Position numbers and translations under genes: made by a program
Part shown: positions 26,052 to 34,745 of the stretch, piece by piece
Layout: each line of letters starts with the position of its first letter
Numbering within the stretch: position 1 is the stretch's first letter
Assembly (NCBI RefSeq): GCF_012328925.1
Contig: NZ_JAAXLS010000008.1
Coordinates: forward strand, 124,001 to 188,000
Direction: 5' to 3'
Length of the DNA: 64,000 bases
Origin: Amycolatopsis acididurans
GTDB lineage: Bacteria > Actinomycetota > Actinomycetes > Mycobacteriales > Pseudonocardiaceae
Notes under the pieces: model-generated
Seen by the model: only the letters and a program-made list of their open reading frames with translations
Database searches by the model: none
Told to the model about the DNA's origin: nothing

Positions 26052-27244
26052 GACGAGCCGCGATCGTGGCGCCGGTGCGCACGCCGGTGGGCGCCTTCGG
26101 CGGTGGGTTGCGACCGGTTCCCGTCGAGGATCTGGCCGCGACCGTGATCAAGGAGACGGTACGCCGGTCCGGTGTGGACCCTGAAGCCGTCGAAGACGTG
26201 GTGTTCGCCCAGTCCTATGCCAACTCGGAAGTGCCGTGCGTCGGCCGCTGGGCGGCTTTGCACGCGGGACTGCCGATCGGGGTCCCCGGGTTCCAGACCG
26301 ACCGCCGCTGCGGCGGTGGGCTCCAGGCACTGGCCACCGCCGCGATGATGGTGCAGACCGGCGCGGCCGACGTCGTCATCGCCGGTGGCGTGGAGAGCAT
26401 GAGCAACATCGAGCACTACGCCACGGGTGTGCGCTGGGGCAGCAGGTCGGGCGGTGCGATGCTGTACGACCGGCTCGACCGGGGACGTGAGCGCTCCCAG
26501 CCGGAATGGCGGTTCGGCCGGATCAGCGGAATGGTGGAGACAGCGGAGAACCTCGCACGCGAATACGGGATCACGCGCGAAGAGGCCGACGAGTTCGCGG
26601 TGCGCAGTCACCGCAACGCCGCCATGGCGTGGGAGTCCGGACGGTTCGCGAAGGAGGTCGTACCGGTCGAGGTGCCTCAGCGTAAAGGCGATCCGGTTCC
26701 GTTCGAGCGCGACGAAGGAATCCGAGCGGACTCCACTGTGGACAGTCTTGCCCGGCTGCGCACGGTGCTGCCCGGTGGGACGGTCACCGCGGGCAACGCG
26801 AGCCAGCAGAACGATGCCGCGGCGGCCTGCCTCGTCGTGGCCGAGGATGTACTCGACACGTTCGGCCTGGCACCGGACGGTTTTCTGACCGGGTGGGCCG
26901 CGGCCGGGTGCGAGCCGGCGACGATGGGGCTCGGTCCGGTACCCGCGGTGGCCCGGTTGTTCGCGCGTACCGGCTTCGGTTTCGACGACGTGGATCTGAT
27001 CGAGATCAACGAGGCCTTCGCGGTGCAGGTGCTCGCCGTGCTTCGGGAATGGCGGCTCACCGGCGACGATCGCGTCAACGTCAACGGCTCCGGCATCTCA
27101 CTGGGGCATCCCATCGGTGCGACGGGGCTCCGGATGCTCACCACGCTGCTCCACGAACTGCGCCGCCGTCGCGGTCGGCACGGCCTGCTGACGATGTGTG
27201 TCGGTGGCGGGCAGGGGATGGCGGCACTCGTGGAGGCGGCATGA
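26048..27244 (+). CDS. Thiolase (acetyl-CoA acyltransferase)
   Basis: This 398-residue thiolase has the nucleophilic Cys88 in DRRCGGGLQALATAAM, the His block NGSGISLGHPIGATGLR and the second Cys in LTMCVGGGQGMA. The serine that usually follows in CGSG is a glycine here. Thiolases cleave 3-ketoacyl-CoA in beta-oxidation. Both ends overlap neighbours by 4 bases. It probably acts on the products of the regulon's beta-oxidation enzymes. Confidence 0.93.
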   Translation: MRRAAIVAPVRTPVGAFGGGLRPVPVEDLAATVIKETVRRSGVDPEAVEDVVFAQSYANSEVPCVGRWAALHAGLPIGVPGFQTDRRCGGGLQALATAAMMVQTGAADVVIAGGVESMSNIEHYATGVRWGSRSGGAMLYDRLDRGRERSQPEWRFGRISGMVETAENLAREYGITREEADEFAVRSHRNAAMAWESGRFAKEVVPVEVPQRKGDPVPFERDEGIRADSTVDSLARLRTVLPGGTVTAGNASQQNDAAAACLVVAEDVLDTFGLAPDGFLTGWAAAGCEPATMGLGPVPAVARLFARTGFGFDDVDLIEINEAFAVQVLAVLREWRLTGDDRVNVNGSGISLGHPIGATGLRMLTTLLHELRRRRGRHGLLTMCVGGGQGMAALVEAA

Positions 27245-28659
27245 TCGACAATGGCGGAGCCTCGATCATGCGAGCCGACCGGGTGCGGGTGCCCCGCAAG
27301 GCACAGGGCGGCGTGCGCGCGAAGATCGCGGCATACGGAACCTACCTGCCGGCGCACCGGGTGGCGGTGGGGAGGGGTCTTCGCGTTGCGGCCGGTTTTG
27401 ACGAGGACAGCACGACGATGGGCGTCGAGGCCGCGAGGACATTGCTGCCGCACGGCGCCGCGGTCGGCGGGCTGTATTTCGCCACCACCTCGCCCGCATA
27501 CGCCGACAAGACCAACGCGACCGCCATTCACGCGGCGCTGGGCTTGGCGCTCGAGACCATGGCGGCCGACTTCGCGGGCGCGGCGCGTTCCGGCGTCGCC
27601 GCCGTCCGGATGGCGGCGGCCACCGGCGGGCTGGCCGTCCTCGCCGATGTACGCACGGGATTGTCCGGCTCGGCGGACGAGCATTCGGGCGGCGACTGCG
27701 CGGCGGCGTTCCTCTTCGGCGAGACGGCGGATCCGGTTGCCGAGGTCGTCGCACAGGCGTCGCTGACCGCCGAGTTCCTTGATCGCTGGCGAAGTCCTGG
27801 CGATGCGGCGGGGCGCCAGTGGGAGGACCGCTTCGGGCTCGAGCACTATCTTCCCCTGGCCGAGCGCGCGGCGAAGGAGCTGCTCTCCGAGGGCGGCGTG
27901 GGGGCGCCCGACCACGTCGTGATCACGTCGCCGAATCGGCAGGTGAGCGCGAAGGCCGGACGGCTGATCACCGGCAGTCTGTCCACAGTGGCCGGTTCAC
28001 CTGCGGGACACGCGGGTGCGGCGGATCTCGGATTGGCGCTGGCTTCGGTGCTGGACACCGCCGAGCCCGGTCAGACCGTCCTCGCGCTGTCTCTGGCGGA
28101 CGGCGTCGACGGGTTTCTGCTGCGCACCGGCACTGGCCGACGCGCGCCGCGAACCGTGGCGGCCCAGCTGGCACGCGCACACGAGGTGCCCTACCTGACC
28201 TACCTCTCGTGGCGGGGCCTGCTGACGCGAGAGCCGCCGCGCCGCCCCGAACCGGACATGCCCGCTGGGCCTCCCTCGGCCCGCGCGGTCGCATGGAAGT
28301 TCGGGTTCCGCGGAACCCGGTGCCAGGCCTGCGGTTTCACGCACCTGCCGCCGGCCAGGGTCTGCCGGGACTGCGGGGCCGTGGACGAGATGGTGGCCGA
28401 GCCTCGCGCCGGGAGCGCCGGCACGGTGGCGACGTACACAGTGGACCGTTTGGCGTTCTCGCCTTCCCCGCCGTTGATCGAGGCCGTTGTCGACTTCGAC
28501 GGTGGCGGCCGGTACACGCTGGAGGTCGCGGACGCGGCGCCGGACGAGGTAGGCGCCGGTACGCGCGTCGAGCCCGTTTTCCGCCGCCTGTACACCGCAG
28601 GTGGTGTGCACAACTACTTCTGGAAGGCGCGGCCGGTGCGCGCGGATGAGGAGAGCTGA
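27241..28659 (+). CDS. HMG-CoA-synthase-like domain fused to DUF35 zinc-ribbon/OB domain
   Basis: This 472-residue fusion has about 340 N-terminal residues that follow the HMG-CoA synthase/KAS III fold (AKIAAYGTYLPAHRV, LYFATTSPAYADKTNA, SADEHSGGDCAAAFLFGE). The C-terminus is a DUF35 module with the zinc ribbon C361-x2-C364 ... C375-x2-C378 and an OB fold. The position that carries the catalytic cysteine in HMG-CoA synthases reads GAARSG, so cysteine chemistry at that site is unlikely. DUF35 proteins pair with lipid-transfer thiolases in steroid side-chain aldolases (Ltp2/ChsH2), and a thiolase-like gene overlaps this one. A retro-aldolase or acyl-carrier role is therefore possible. Confidence 0.8.
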   Translation: MIDNGGASIMRADRVRVPRKAQGGVRAKIAAYGTYLPAHRVAVGRGLRVAAGFDEDSTTMGVEAARTLLPHGAAVGGLYFATTSPAYADKTNATAIHAALGLALETMAADFAGAARSGVAAVRMAAATGGLAVLADVRTGLSGSADEHSGGDCAAAFLFGETADPVAEVVAQASLTAEFLDRWRSPGDAAGRQWEDRFGLEHYLPLAERAAKELLSEGGVGAPDHVVITSPNRQVSAKAGRLITGSLSTVAGSPAGHAGAADLGLALASVLDTAEPGQTVLALSLADGVDGFLLRTGTGRRAPRTVAAQLARAHEVPYLTYLSWRGLLTREPPRRPEPDMPAGPPSARAVAWKFGFRGTRCQACGFTHLPPARVCRDCGAVDEMVAEPRAGSAGTVATYTVDRLAFSPSPPLIEAVVDFDGGGRYTLEVADAAPDEVGAGTRVEPVFRRLYTAGGVHNYFWKARPVRADEES

Positions 28660-29861
28660 TGGGCAGCCACGGGATCGCCGACCGCGTCGCGATCGTAGGC
28701 ATGGGGTGCACTCGCTTCGGTGAACGGTGGGAATCCTCCGTCGAAGACCTGTTGGTGGACGCCGCCGGAGAATGTCTGGCCGGGCTGCCCGGGCTGGGCC
28801 GCGACGACATCGACGCCTACTGGCTGGGCACGCTGGGGTCCGGTCAGTCCGGGATGACACTGAGCCGGGCGCTCGCCGTGGACTACAAACCCGTCACTCG
28901 CGTCGAGAACTACTGCGCGACGGGGTCGGAGGCCTTCCGAAACGCCTGCTACGCCGTGGCTTCCGGAGCCTACGACCGGGTGCTGGCGATCGGCGTGGAG
29001 AAACTGAAGGACTCCGGATTCTCCGGGCTGACCAGGATGGATCCGCCGGGTGACGGCACGGCGGCCGAGTTGACACTGACCGCGCCGGCGGCCTTCTCAC
29101 TGCTGGATCCGGCCTACCGGGCTCGCCACGGCGTGAGCGCCGAGGACATGCGTTCGGCGATGACGCACGTCGCGTGGAAGAACCACGCCAACGGCGCGCG
29201 GAATCCGAAGGCGCAATTCCGTGCACCGGTGGCGAAGGAGAAGATCGAGTCCGCCCCGTTGGTGGCGGGGCGGCTGGGCGTGTTCGACTGCTCGGGTGTG
29301 TCGGATGGCGCGGCTTGTGCGCTGGTCGTGCGGGCGGAGGAGGCATTCGACTACACCGACCGGCCGGTGTTCGTGAAGGCGTTGTCGATGGTGGCCGGGC
29401 CCGCGCGCGGTGCGGTAGACCCCGGCTACGACTTCACGACGTTCCCGGAGGTCGCGCACAGCGCTGCGGATGCGTACGAACAAGCGGGCGTGACCGATCC
29501 CGCCGCGCAGCTCTCGCTCGCCGAGGTGCACGACTGTTTCACCCCGACCGAACTCGTCCTCATGGAGGATCTCGGATTCTCGGCCAGGGGGAAGGCATGG
29601 CGGGACGAGCTCGACGGTGCGTTCGAACTCGGCGGCCGGCTGCCGGTGAACCCGGACGGCGGTCTCAAGTCCTTCGGTCATCCGGTCGGCGCGAGCGGGT
29701 TGCGGATGTTGTACGAGTGCTGGCTGCAGTTCCGCGGCGAAGCGGGCGAACGACAGCTGCCCCAGCCGCGTCTCGGGCTGACACACAACCTCGGTGGCAG
29801 GCCGGGTTCATGCGTGTCGTTCGTGTCCGTCGTCGGCCGCGAGCGCGGCCCCGTTACTTGA
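28659..29861 (+). CDS. SCP2/lipid-transfer-type thiolase
   Basis: This 400-residue thiolase-like protein is of the SCP2-thiolase group. The N-terminal VAIVGMGCTRFGERWESSVE, the cysteine site ENYCATGSEAFRNA (Cys86), the C-terminal LAEVHDCFTPTELVLMEDLG and LKSFGHPVGASGLRM are typical. The start overlaps the DUF35-fusion stop by one base (TGATG). It lies directly after a DUF35 protein, which is the arrangement seen in Ltp aldolase/thiolase complexes. It could be either a thiolase for a bulky substrate or a retro-aldolase; the cysteine favours thiolase. Confidence 0.88.
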   Translation: MGSHGIADRVAIVGMGCTRFGERWESSVEDLLVDAAGECLAGLPGLGRDDIDAYWLGTLGSGQSGMTLSRALAVDYKPVTRVENYCATGSEAFRNACYAVASGAYDRVLAIGVEKLKDSGFSGLTRMDPPGDGTAAELTLTAPAAFSLLDPAYRARHGVSAEDMRSAMTHVAWKNHANGARNPKAQFRAPVAKEKIESAPLVAGRLGVFDCSGVSDGAACALVVRAEEAFDYTDRPVFVKALSMVAGPARGAVDPGYDFTTFPEVAHSAADAYEQAGVTDPAAQLSLAEVHDCFTPTELVLMEDLGFSARGKAWRDELDGAFELGGRLPVNPDGGLKSFGHPVGASGLRMLYECWLQFRGEAGERQLPQPRLGLTHNLGGRPGSCVSFVSVVGRERGPVT

Positions 29862-29890
29862 CGCGCGGCAGATTTCTAATTTATATTAAA
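29858..29890 (+). promoter_or_regulatory. Promoter with embedded regulon operator, copy 5
   Basis: TTGACG (29858-29863), an 18-nt spacer and TATATT (29882-29887) form a good promoter. The -10 lies inside the operator TCTAATTTATATTAAA (29875-29890), which fits the consensus at all positions. The -35 overlaps the stop of the preceding thiolase. The SDR start is at 29912. A repressor bound here would cover the -10. Confidence 0.78.
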
Positions 29891-29911
29891 TTCAACTGAG
29901 AGGATGAAGGC

Positions 29912-30775
29912 ATGTCCGGGGTACGGGACCGCGTGATCGTGGTGACGGGAGCCGGTGGCGGGCTCGGGCGCGAATACGCCCTGTTCCTGGCCGCGGCCGG
30001 AGCCAAGGTGGTCGTCAACGACCTCGGCGGGGCACGCGACGGCTCGGGTGCGGGTACGTCGATGGCGGACGGTGTGGTCGAAGAGATCCGTGCTGCCGGC
30101 GGGACGGCGGTGCCCAGCTACGACAGCGTGGCGACGGCGGAGGGTGCGCAGGCCATCATCGGCACCGCGCTGGAGGCGTTCGGCGCCGTGCACGGCGTGG
30201 TCAACAACGCCGGGATTCTGCGCGACGCGGCCTTCCACAAGATGGCTGACGAACACTGGGACGCGGTACTTCGCGTGCACCTCGACGGCGGCTACCACGT
30301 CACCCGTTCGGCCTGGCCGCACCTGCGTGAGCAGGGTTTCGGCCGCATCGTGATGGCCACTTCCACCAGCGGCCTGTTCGGCAACTTCGGCCAGTCGAAC
30401 TACGGGGCGGCCAAGAACGGGCTCGTCGGCTTGGTCAACACCCTGGCCATCGAGGGCCGGCGCCACGGCATCGGAGTCAACGCGGTGGCCCCGATGGCGG
30501 CCACCCGGATGACCGCCGATGTCGCGCCCTCCGAGGTCCTGGCGAAGCTGCCCCCCGAACACGTGGCCCCTGTTGTGGCGCAGTTGCTCACGGACGAGTG
30601 CGCCGACACCGGGCTGGTCCTGGTGGCTGGTGGTGGGCAGGTCTATCGCGTCCAGTTGTTCCAGGGCAAGGGGGTCAGCTTCGCCGAGCCACCTTCCCTC
30701 GATGAGATCGGCAGCCGCTGGGCGGAGATCACCGCCATGGACGAAGCCGTTCCCGGTACCAACCCGGTCGGCTGA
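29912..30775 (+). CDS. MFE-2-type 3-hydroxyacyl-CoA dehydrogenase (SDR)
   Basis: This 287-residue SDR closely resembles the dehydrogenase domain of peroxisomal multifunctional enzyme 2. It has VVTGAGGGLGREYALFLAAA, the characteristic VVVNDLGGARDGSG, NNAGILRD and active site SNYGAAKNGLVGL. It would oxidise (3R)-hydroxyacyl-CoA to 3-ketoacyl-CoA with NAD+. This matches the MaoC-type (R)-specific hydratase at 35632. It is the first gene of a three-gene unit with ferredoxin and ferredoxin reductase. Confidence 0.9.
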   Translation: MSGVRDRVIVVTGAGGGLGREYALFLAAAGAKVVVNDLGGARDGSGAGTSMADGVVEEIRAAGGTAVPSYDSVATAEGAQAIIGTALEAFGAVHGVVNNAGILRDAAFHKMADEHWDAVLRVHLDGGYHVTRSAWPHLREQGFGRIVMATSTSGLFGNFGQSNYGAAKNGLVGLVNTLAIEGRRHGIGVNAVAPMAATRMTADVAPSEVLAKLPPEHVAPVVAQLLTDECADTGLVLVAGGGQVYRVQLFQGKGVSFAEPPSLDEIGSRWAEITAMDEAVPGTNPVG

Positions 30776-30793
30776 GAAAGAGGAACGAAAATC

Positions 30794-30985
30794 ATGAAGA
30801 TCATTGTGGAGCGCGCGAAGTGCACCGGGCTGGGGATCTGCGAATCCCTGGCACCCGAGGTGTTCGAAGTGGACGATTCAGGCGAGCTGGTGCTGCTCGA
30901 GGAGACCATCACCGAACACCAGATCGCCGACGTCGAGGCCGCCGTGACCGGCTGCCCGACCGAGGCACTGCGGCTGGAGCGCTGA
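30794..30985 (+). CDS. [3Fe-4S] ferredoxin
   Basis: This 63-residue ferredoxin has Cys10, Cys16 and Cys54 (CTGLGIC ... CP). The residue between the first two is not cysteine, which gives the three-iron type used by actinobacterial P450s. It carries one electron at a time from the reductase encoded 8 bp downstream. The likely client is the P450 at 46779, and perhaps the Rieske oxygenase. Confidence 0.93.
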   Translation: MKIIVERAKCTGLGICESLAPEVFEVDDSGELVLLEETITEHQIADVEAAVTGCPTEALRLER

Positions 30986-30992
30986 GGCACCG

Positions 30993-32213
30993 ATGACCGA
31001 TCGGCACCTGGTAGTGGTCGGAGCGTCGCTGGCCGGGCTGCGTGCCGTCGAAGGCGCGCGCAAGGCGGGCTTCGCCGGGCGCGTCACCCTTGTCGGCGGC
31101 GAGCCACATCTTCCTTACGACCGGCCACCGCTGTCGAAGGCCTTCCTCGACGCACCGGAACCCCAGGTACCGACCTATCGCGGCGAGGACGTGCTCCGCG
31201 GCGAACTCGCCGTCGGCCTGGAGCTGGGCGTTCCCGCGGCCGGTCTCGACCTGGCGGAGCGGGCAGTCCTCGTGGGGGACAGGGAAATCGGCTACGACGC
31301 CCTGGTACTGGCCACCGGCGCCCAGGCCAGGACGCTGCCGGTCGGTGCCGGGCTGTCGGGCGTGCACACGGTGCGGACCCTCGACGACGCACGGGCCGTT
31401 CGCGCGGCGCTCGACGCCGGTGCGCGGACGGTCGTGGTCGGCGCGGGGTTCATCGGGTCCGAAATCGCGTCCGGGGCACGGAAACGAGGACTGCCGGTCA
31501 CGCTGGTCGAAGCGGCGCCCACTCCACTGGTTCGGGCCGTCGGTAAGCGGATGGGCGCGGCGTGCGCGGACCTGCATCGGCTCAACGGCACGGATCTGCG
31601 CTGCGGGGTCGGTGTCGTGGACATCGAAGGACGTGCGGGACGCGCCGAACGCGTGGTGCTGTCCGATGGGTCCACAGTGGATGCCGATCTGGTGGTCGTC
31701 GGGGTGGGTGCGGATCCCGCGACCGGCTGGCTCGCCGGTTCCGGCCTGACGGTGGACAACGGGATCGTCTGCGACGCGACGCTGGCGACCGGGGCGCCGG
31801 GTGTGTACGCGGCCGGTGATGTGGCGCGGTGGCACAACGCGTTGTTCGACCGGCCGATGAGGCTCGAGCACTGGACCTCCGCGGCCGACCAGGGCGCGCT
31901 GGCGGCGCGCAACGCGCTCGATCCCGGCAACGCGGAACCGTACGAGACCGTGCCGTACTTCTGGTCTGACTGGTACGGCTCGCGAATCCAGTTCGTGGGG
32001 GTGCCACAGGCGGACGAGGTCGTCGTGGTCGACGGGGACGTGACGGCGGGCCGGCGCTGGGTCGCGCTCTACCGCGAGGCCGACCGGCTTGTCGGTGCGC
32101 TCACCTTGAACGGCCAGCGGGTGGTCATGAAGTACCGCGGGCTCATCGCCCGGCGCGCGAGCTGGGCGCAGGCCATGGAGTTCGCCGCCGCCCGCCGGAG
32201 CGCGGCGGCCTGA
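30993..32213 (+). CDS. FAD-dependent ferredoxin reductase
   Basis: This 406-residue reductase of the putidaredoxin/rubredoxin reductase type has FAD-binding VVVGASLAGLRAVEGARKAG, then PYDRPPLSKAFL, the NAD-binding VVVGAGFIGSEIASGARK, the FAD block GVYAAGDVARW and the C-terminal reductase domain (YFWSDWYGSRIQFVG). It takes electrons from NAD(P)H and reduces the ferredoxin just upstream. Normal length. It ends directly against the convergent TetR gene, with stop codons adjacent and no visible terminator between them. Confidence 0.94.
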   Translation: MTDRHLVVVGASLAGLRAVEGARKAGFAGRVTLVGGEPHLPYDRPPLSKAFLDAPEPQVPTYRGEDVLRGELAVGLELGVPAAGLDLAERAVLVGDREIGYDALVLATGAQARTLPVGAGLSGVHTVRTLDDARAVRAALDAGARTVVVGAGFIGSEIASGARKRGLPVTLVEAAPTPLVRAVGKRMGAACADLHRLNGTDLRCGVGVVDIEGRAGRAERVVLSDGSTVDADLVVVGVGADPATGWLAGSGLTVDNGIVCDATLATGAPGVYAAGDVARWHNALFDRPMRLEHWTSAADQGALAARNALDPGNAEPYETVPYFWSDWYGSRIQFVGVPQADEVVVVDGDVTAGRRWVALYREADRLVGALTLNGQRVVMKYRGLIARRASWAQAMEFAAARRSAAA

Positions 32214-32909
32214 TCAGACCTTGGCGGGCCGCTTCGCGCGGCGCCGGGGAGCGGGCTTGGCTTCCGTCTCGCCCTCCGGCACGCTCAGCCCGTGCCGCAC
32301 CAGCGACTGGGCCGTGCGCACCACCGAGTCGATCGACCCCCGGCGCGGGTTCCACCACTCGGTGCTCCAGTTCAGCGCACCCAGCACGAGCATCCGGGCC
32401 GCCATGGGCTCGAGGTCGTCGCGGAGTTCTCCCTCGGCCTTGGCATCCTGCACGAGCTTGCGCCACAGGTCGCCGTAGCGCGCGGCCTCGGCGTTGTAGC
32501 GGGTCCGCAGCTCGTCGGGAAGCTGGCCCGCGTTACGCACGGCCGCCGTCGAGTAGTCCGATACTTCGAGCGCGTACCTTAGATGCGCCTCGACCGCGGT
32601 CTCGATCCGCCGCATCGGCGCCGTCTCGGGGGGCAGCTCGTCCAGGATCTTCTGCACGTGGTCGGCCATCCGTGAGATACCGGTCCACATGACCTCCTCG
32701 ATGAGGTCTTCGCGCGACGGGTAGTAGTAGTAGATCGCCGGCGCCTGGATCTGGGCCTGCTCGGCGACGTCGGTCAGGCGCGTGCCGGAGTACCCTCTCC
32801 TGCTCAGCACGTGCGCCGCCGCATCCAGGATGCGTTCCCGGGTGCGCGCCGATTTGGTGTCGCCAGCTTTCGTGGCCTTCGCGGGGCGGGCAGCCGGTTT
32901 TCTAGTCAC
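32214..32909 (-). CDS. TetR-family regulator, candidate regulon repressor (paralog A)
   Basis: This 231-residue TetR regulator has HTH RLTDVAEQAQIQAPAIYYYY followed by PSREDLIEEVMWTG, and long basic/proline-rich tails (RKPAARPAKATKAG at the N-terminus, PAPRRRAKRPAKV at the C-terminus). It is a paralog of the regulator at 34098. The GTG start at 32909 lies 6 nt after TATAAT with no ribosome site between, suggesting a leaderless mRNA. Both paralogs are embedded in the regulon and are the best candidates to bind the ten-copy palindrome. Acyl-CoA or a pathway intermediate is a likely ligand by analogy with KstR-type regulators. Confidence 0.9.
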   Translation of the reverse strand: MTRKPAARPAKATKAGDTKSARTRERILDAAAHVLSRRGYSGTRLTDVAEQAQIQAPAIYYYYPSREDLIEEVMWTGISRMADHVQKILDELPPETAPMRRIETAVEAHLRYALEVSDYSTAAVRNAGQLPDELRTRYNAEAARYGDLWRKLVQDAKAEGELRDDLEPMAARMLVLGALNWSTEWWNPRRGSIDSVVRTAQSLVRHGLSVPEGETEAKPAPRRRAKRPAKV

Positions 32910-32921
32910 GCGTCAATTATA
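32901..32921 (-). promoter_or_regulatory. Probable leaderless promoter of TetR paralog A
   Basis: On the minus strand TATAAT (32921-32916) is followed by TGACGC and then the GTG start (32909), the spacing of leaderless actinobacterial transcripts. TTGACGCGTG here is identical to part of the palindrome at 8563. A convincing -35 is not visible. Confidence 0.5.
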
Positions 32922-32931
32922 GGCGCTCTGT

Positions 32932-34089
32932 TCAGTAGTCCAGACCGCCACGCGAGACGAGCTGGCCGGCGATCACGTTCCGCTGGATCTCGTTGGTGCC
33001 TTCACCCACGATCATCAGCGGGGCATCGCGGAAGTAGCGCTCCACGTCGTACTCCGTGGAGTAGCCGTATCCACCATGAATGCGGACGGCGTTCAGCGCG
33101 ATCTCCATCGCCACCTCGGAGGCGTGGAGCTTGGCCATGCCCGCTTCCAGGTCACACCGGTCGCCGGCGTCGTAGCGGTGGGCCGCGTGCAGCACCAGCT
33201 GCCGGGCGGCGGTCAGTTTCGTGGCCATGTCGGCGAGGTAGTTTCCGACCGACTGATGACGCCAGATCGGGGTGCCGAAGGACTCGCGCTCCTGCGCGTA
33301 GCGGAACGCGTCGTCGAACGCGGCCCGTCCGACACCCAGCGCCCGCGACGCGACCTGGATGCGCCCGATCTCCAGCCCCTTCATCATCTGCGCGAATCCC
33401 CGGCCCGGCTCGCCGCCGAGCACGGCTGTGGCCGGTGCGCGGTGACCGTCGAACGACAACTCGCAGCTCTCCACCCCCTTGTAGCCGAGTTTGGGCAGGT
33501 CACGGGACACCGTCAGACCTGGTCCGTGCTCGATCAGCAGGATGCTGATGCCGCGGTAACGGGGGCGCGCGTCCGGGTCGGTCTTGCTCAGCAGTGCGAT
33601 CAGCTGCGAGCGGCGCGCGTTGCTGATCCAGGTCTTGGTACCGGTGACCACGAAGTCGTCGCCGTCGCGGCGGGCGATCGTGCGCATCGCCTGCAGGTCC
33701 GAACCTCCGCCGGGTTCGGTCAGGGCCATCGTCGCGCGCACCTCGCCGGTGGCCATGCGCGGCAGGTACCGGCGCTTCTGTTCCTCGGTGCCGAACGCGA
33801 GCAGCAGTTTCGACACCACGGTGTGGCCGCCCATCGCGCCGGCCAGGCTCATCCAGCCACGCGCGAGCTGTTCGGTCACCGCGACATAGCAGGGCGTCGA
33901 TACGGGTGCCGCACCGTAGGGCTCGGGTATGGCGAGACCGAAGATGCCGAGTTCCTTCATCTGCTCGATGAGCTTCTCCGGATACTCGTTGGCGTGCTCG
34001 AGGTCCCTGGCCACCGGCCGGACCTCGCGGTCCACGAAATCGCGCACCGTGTCGACGACCGCCCGCTCTTCGAGGGACAGCGTGCTCAT
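32932..34089 (-). CDS. Acyl-CoA dehydrogenase
   Basis: This 385-residue FAD-dependent acyl-CoA dehydrogenase has MALTEPGGGSDLQAMRT (substrate/FAD contacts), WISNARRSQLIAL, and the C-terminal IHGGYGYSTEYDVERYFRDA with the catalytic-glutamate block IVGEGTNEIQRN. It introduces the alpha-beta double bond in beta-oxidation. ATG 34089 has GAGGAG 4 nt upstream; a TTG at 34101 is less likely. It lies 8 bp downstream of TetR paralog B and is in the same operon. Confidence 0.93.
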   Translation of the reverse strand: MSTLSLEERAVVDTVRDFVDREVRPVARDLEHANEYPEKLIEQMKELGIFGLAIPEPYGAAPVSTPCYVAVTEQLARGWMSLAGAMGGHTVVSKLLLAFGTEEQKRRYLPRMATGEVRATMALTEPGGGSDLQAMRTIARRDGDDFVVTGTKTWISNARRSQLIALLSKTDPDARPRYRGISILLIEHGPGLTVSRDLPKLGYKGVESCELSFDGHRAPATAVLGGEPGRGFAQMMKGLEIGRIQVASRALGVGRAAFDDAFRYAQERESFGTPIWRHQSVGNYLADMATKLTAARQLVLHAAHRYDAGDRCDLEAGMAKLHASEVAMEIALNAVRIHGGYGYSTEYDVERYFRDAPLMIVGEGTNEIQRNVIAGQLVSRGGLDY

Positions 34090-34097
34090 GTGACTCC

Positions 34098-34727
34098 TCA
34101 ATCTTCGATCGGATCAGAGATGGTGTCCGCGCCGGGCGCGGTCAGGCCGTGGCGGACCAGGCTTTGCGCCGTACCGATCAGGGCGGGCAGCGACCCCTGC
34201 CGTGGGTCCCACCATTCCGGCGCCCAGTTCAACGCGCCCATCACCAGCATCCGGGCGGCGCGCAGATCCAGGCCGGGCCTGATCGCGCCCGCCGTGGCGG
34301 CGTCTTCCAGCAAGGACCGCCACAGCGTCAGGTAGGCCGCACTGTCCTCGCGTAGTCGCAACCGGACGTCCTCCGGCAGCTGGCCCTTGTTCCTCGTGAC
34401 GGCGGTCGCGAAGTCGGACAGCCGCAGCGCCACCTGCAGGTGGGCGGCCACGGCGGCGCAGAGCCGGTCGATGGGCCCGGTGCCGGGCGGCAGTTCGGCG
34501 AGCGCCTTTTCGACGTGTTCGCGAAGCCGCACCTGTCCGACGGTCATCACCTCGGTGATCAACGCCTCGCGTGAGGGGAAGTAGTAGTAGACGGCGGGTG
34601 CGCGCAGGTCGGCGGCCTTGGCGATGTCGGTGAGGCGCGCCTCGGAGTAGCCGCGGCGGCTCAGCACCCGCGCCGCGGCGGTCAGGATGCGCTCTCGGGT
34701 GCCGCCGGAGCGACTGGCCTTCGCCAT
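34098..34727 (-). CDS. TetR-family regulator, candidate regulon repressor (paralog B)
   Basis: This 209-residue regulator has HTH RLTDIAKAADLRAPAVYYYF and PSREALITEVMTVG. It is clearly paralogous to the protein at 32214 over the whole length, including the C-terminal NWAPEWWDPRQGSLPALIGT against NWSTEWWNPRRGSIDSVVRT. It is in an operon between an SDR and an acyl-CoA dehydrogenase whose promoter carries operator copy 6. If it binds that operator it is autoregulated. The near-identical HTH cores suggest that both paralogs could recognise the same site, perhaps with different ligands. Confidence 0.9.
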   Translation of the reverse strand: MAKASRSGGTRERILTAAARVLSRRGYSEARLTDIAKAADLRAPAVYYYFPSREALITEVMTVGQVRLREHVEKALAELPPGTGPIDRLCAAVAAHLQVALRLSDFATAVTRNKGQLPEDVRLRLREDSAAYLTLWRSLLEDAATAGAIRPGLDLRAARMLVMGALNWAPEWWDPRQGSLPALIGTAQSLVRHGLTAPGADTISDPIED

Positions 34728-34745
34728 GGAAATGTCCTTCTGTCG

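Noticed and set aside
32213..32214. Terminator between the convergent ferredoxin reductase and TetR genes
   Set aside because: The stop codons are adjacent and no inverted repeat is visible there.
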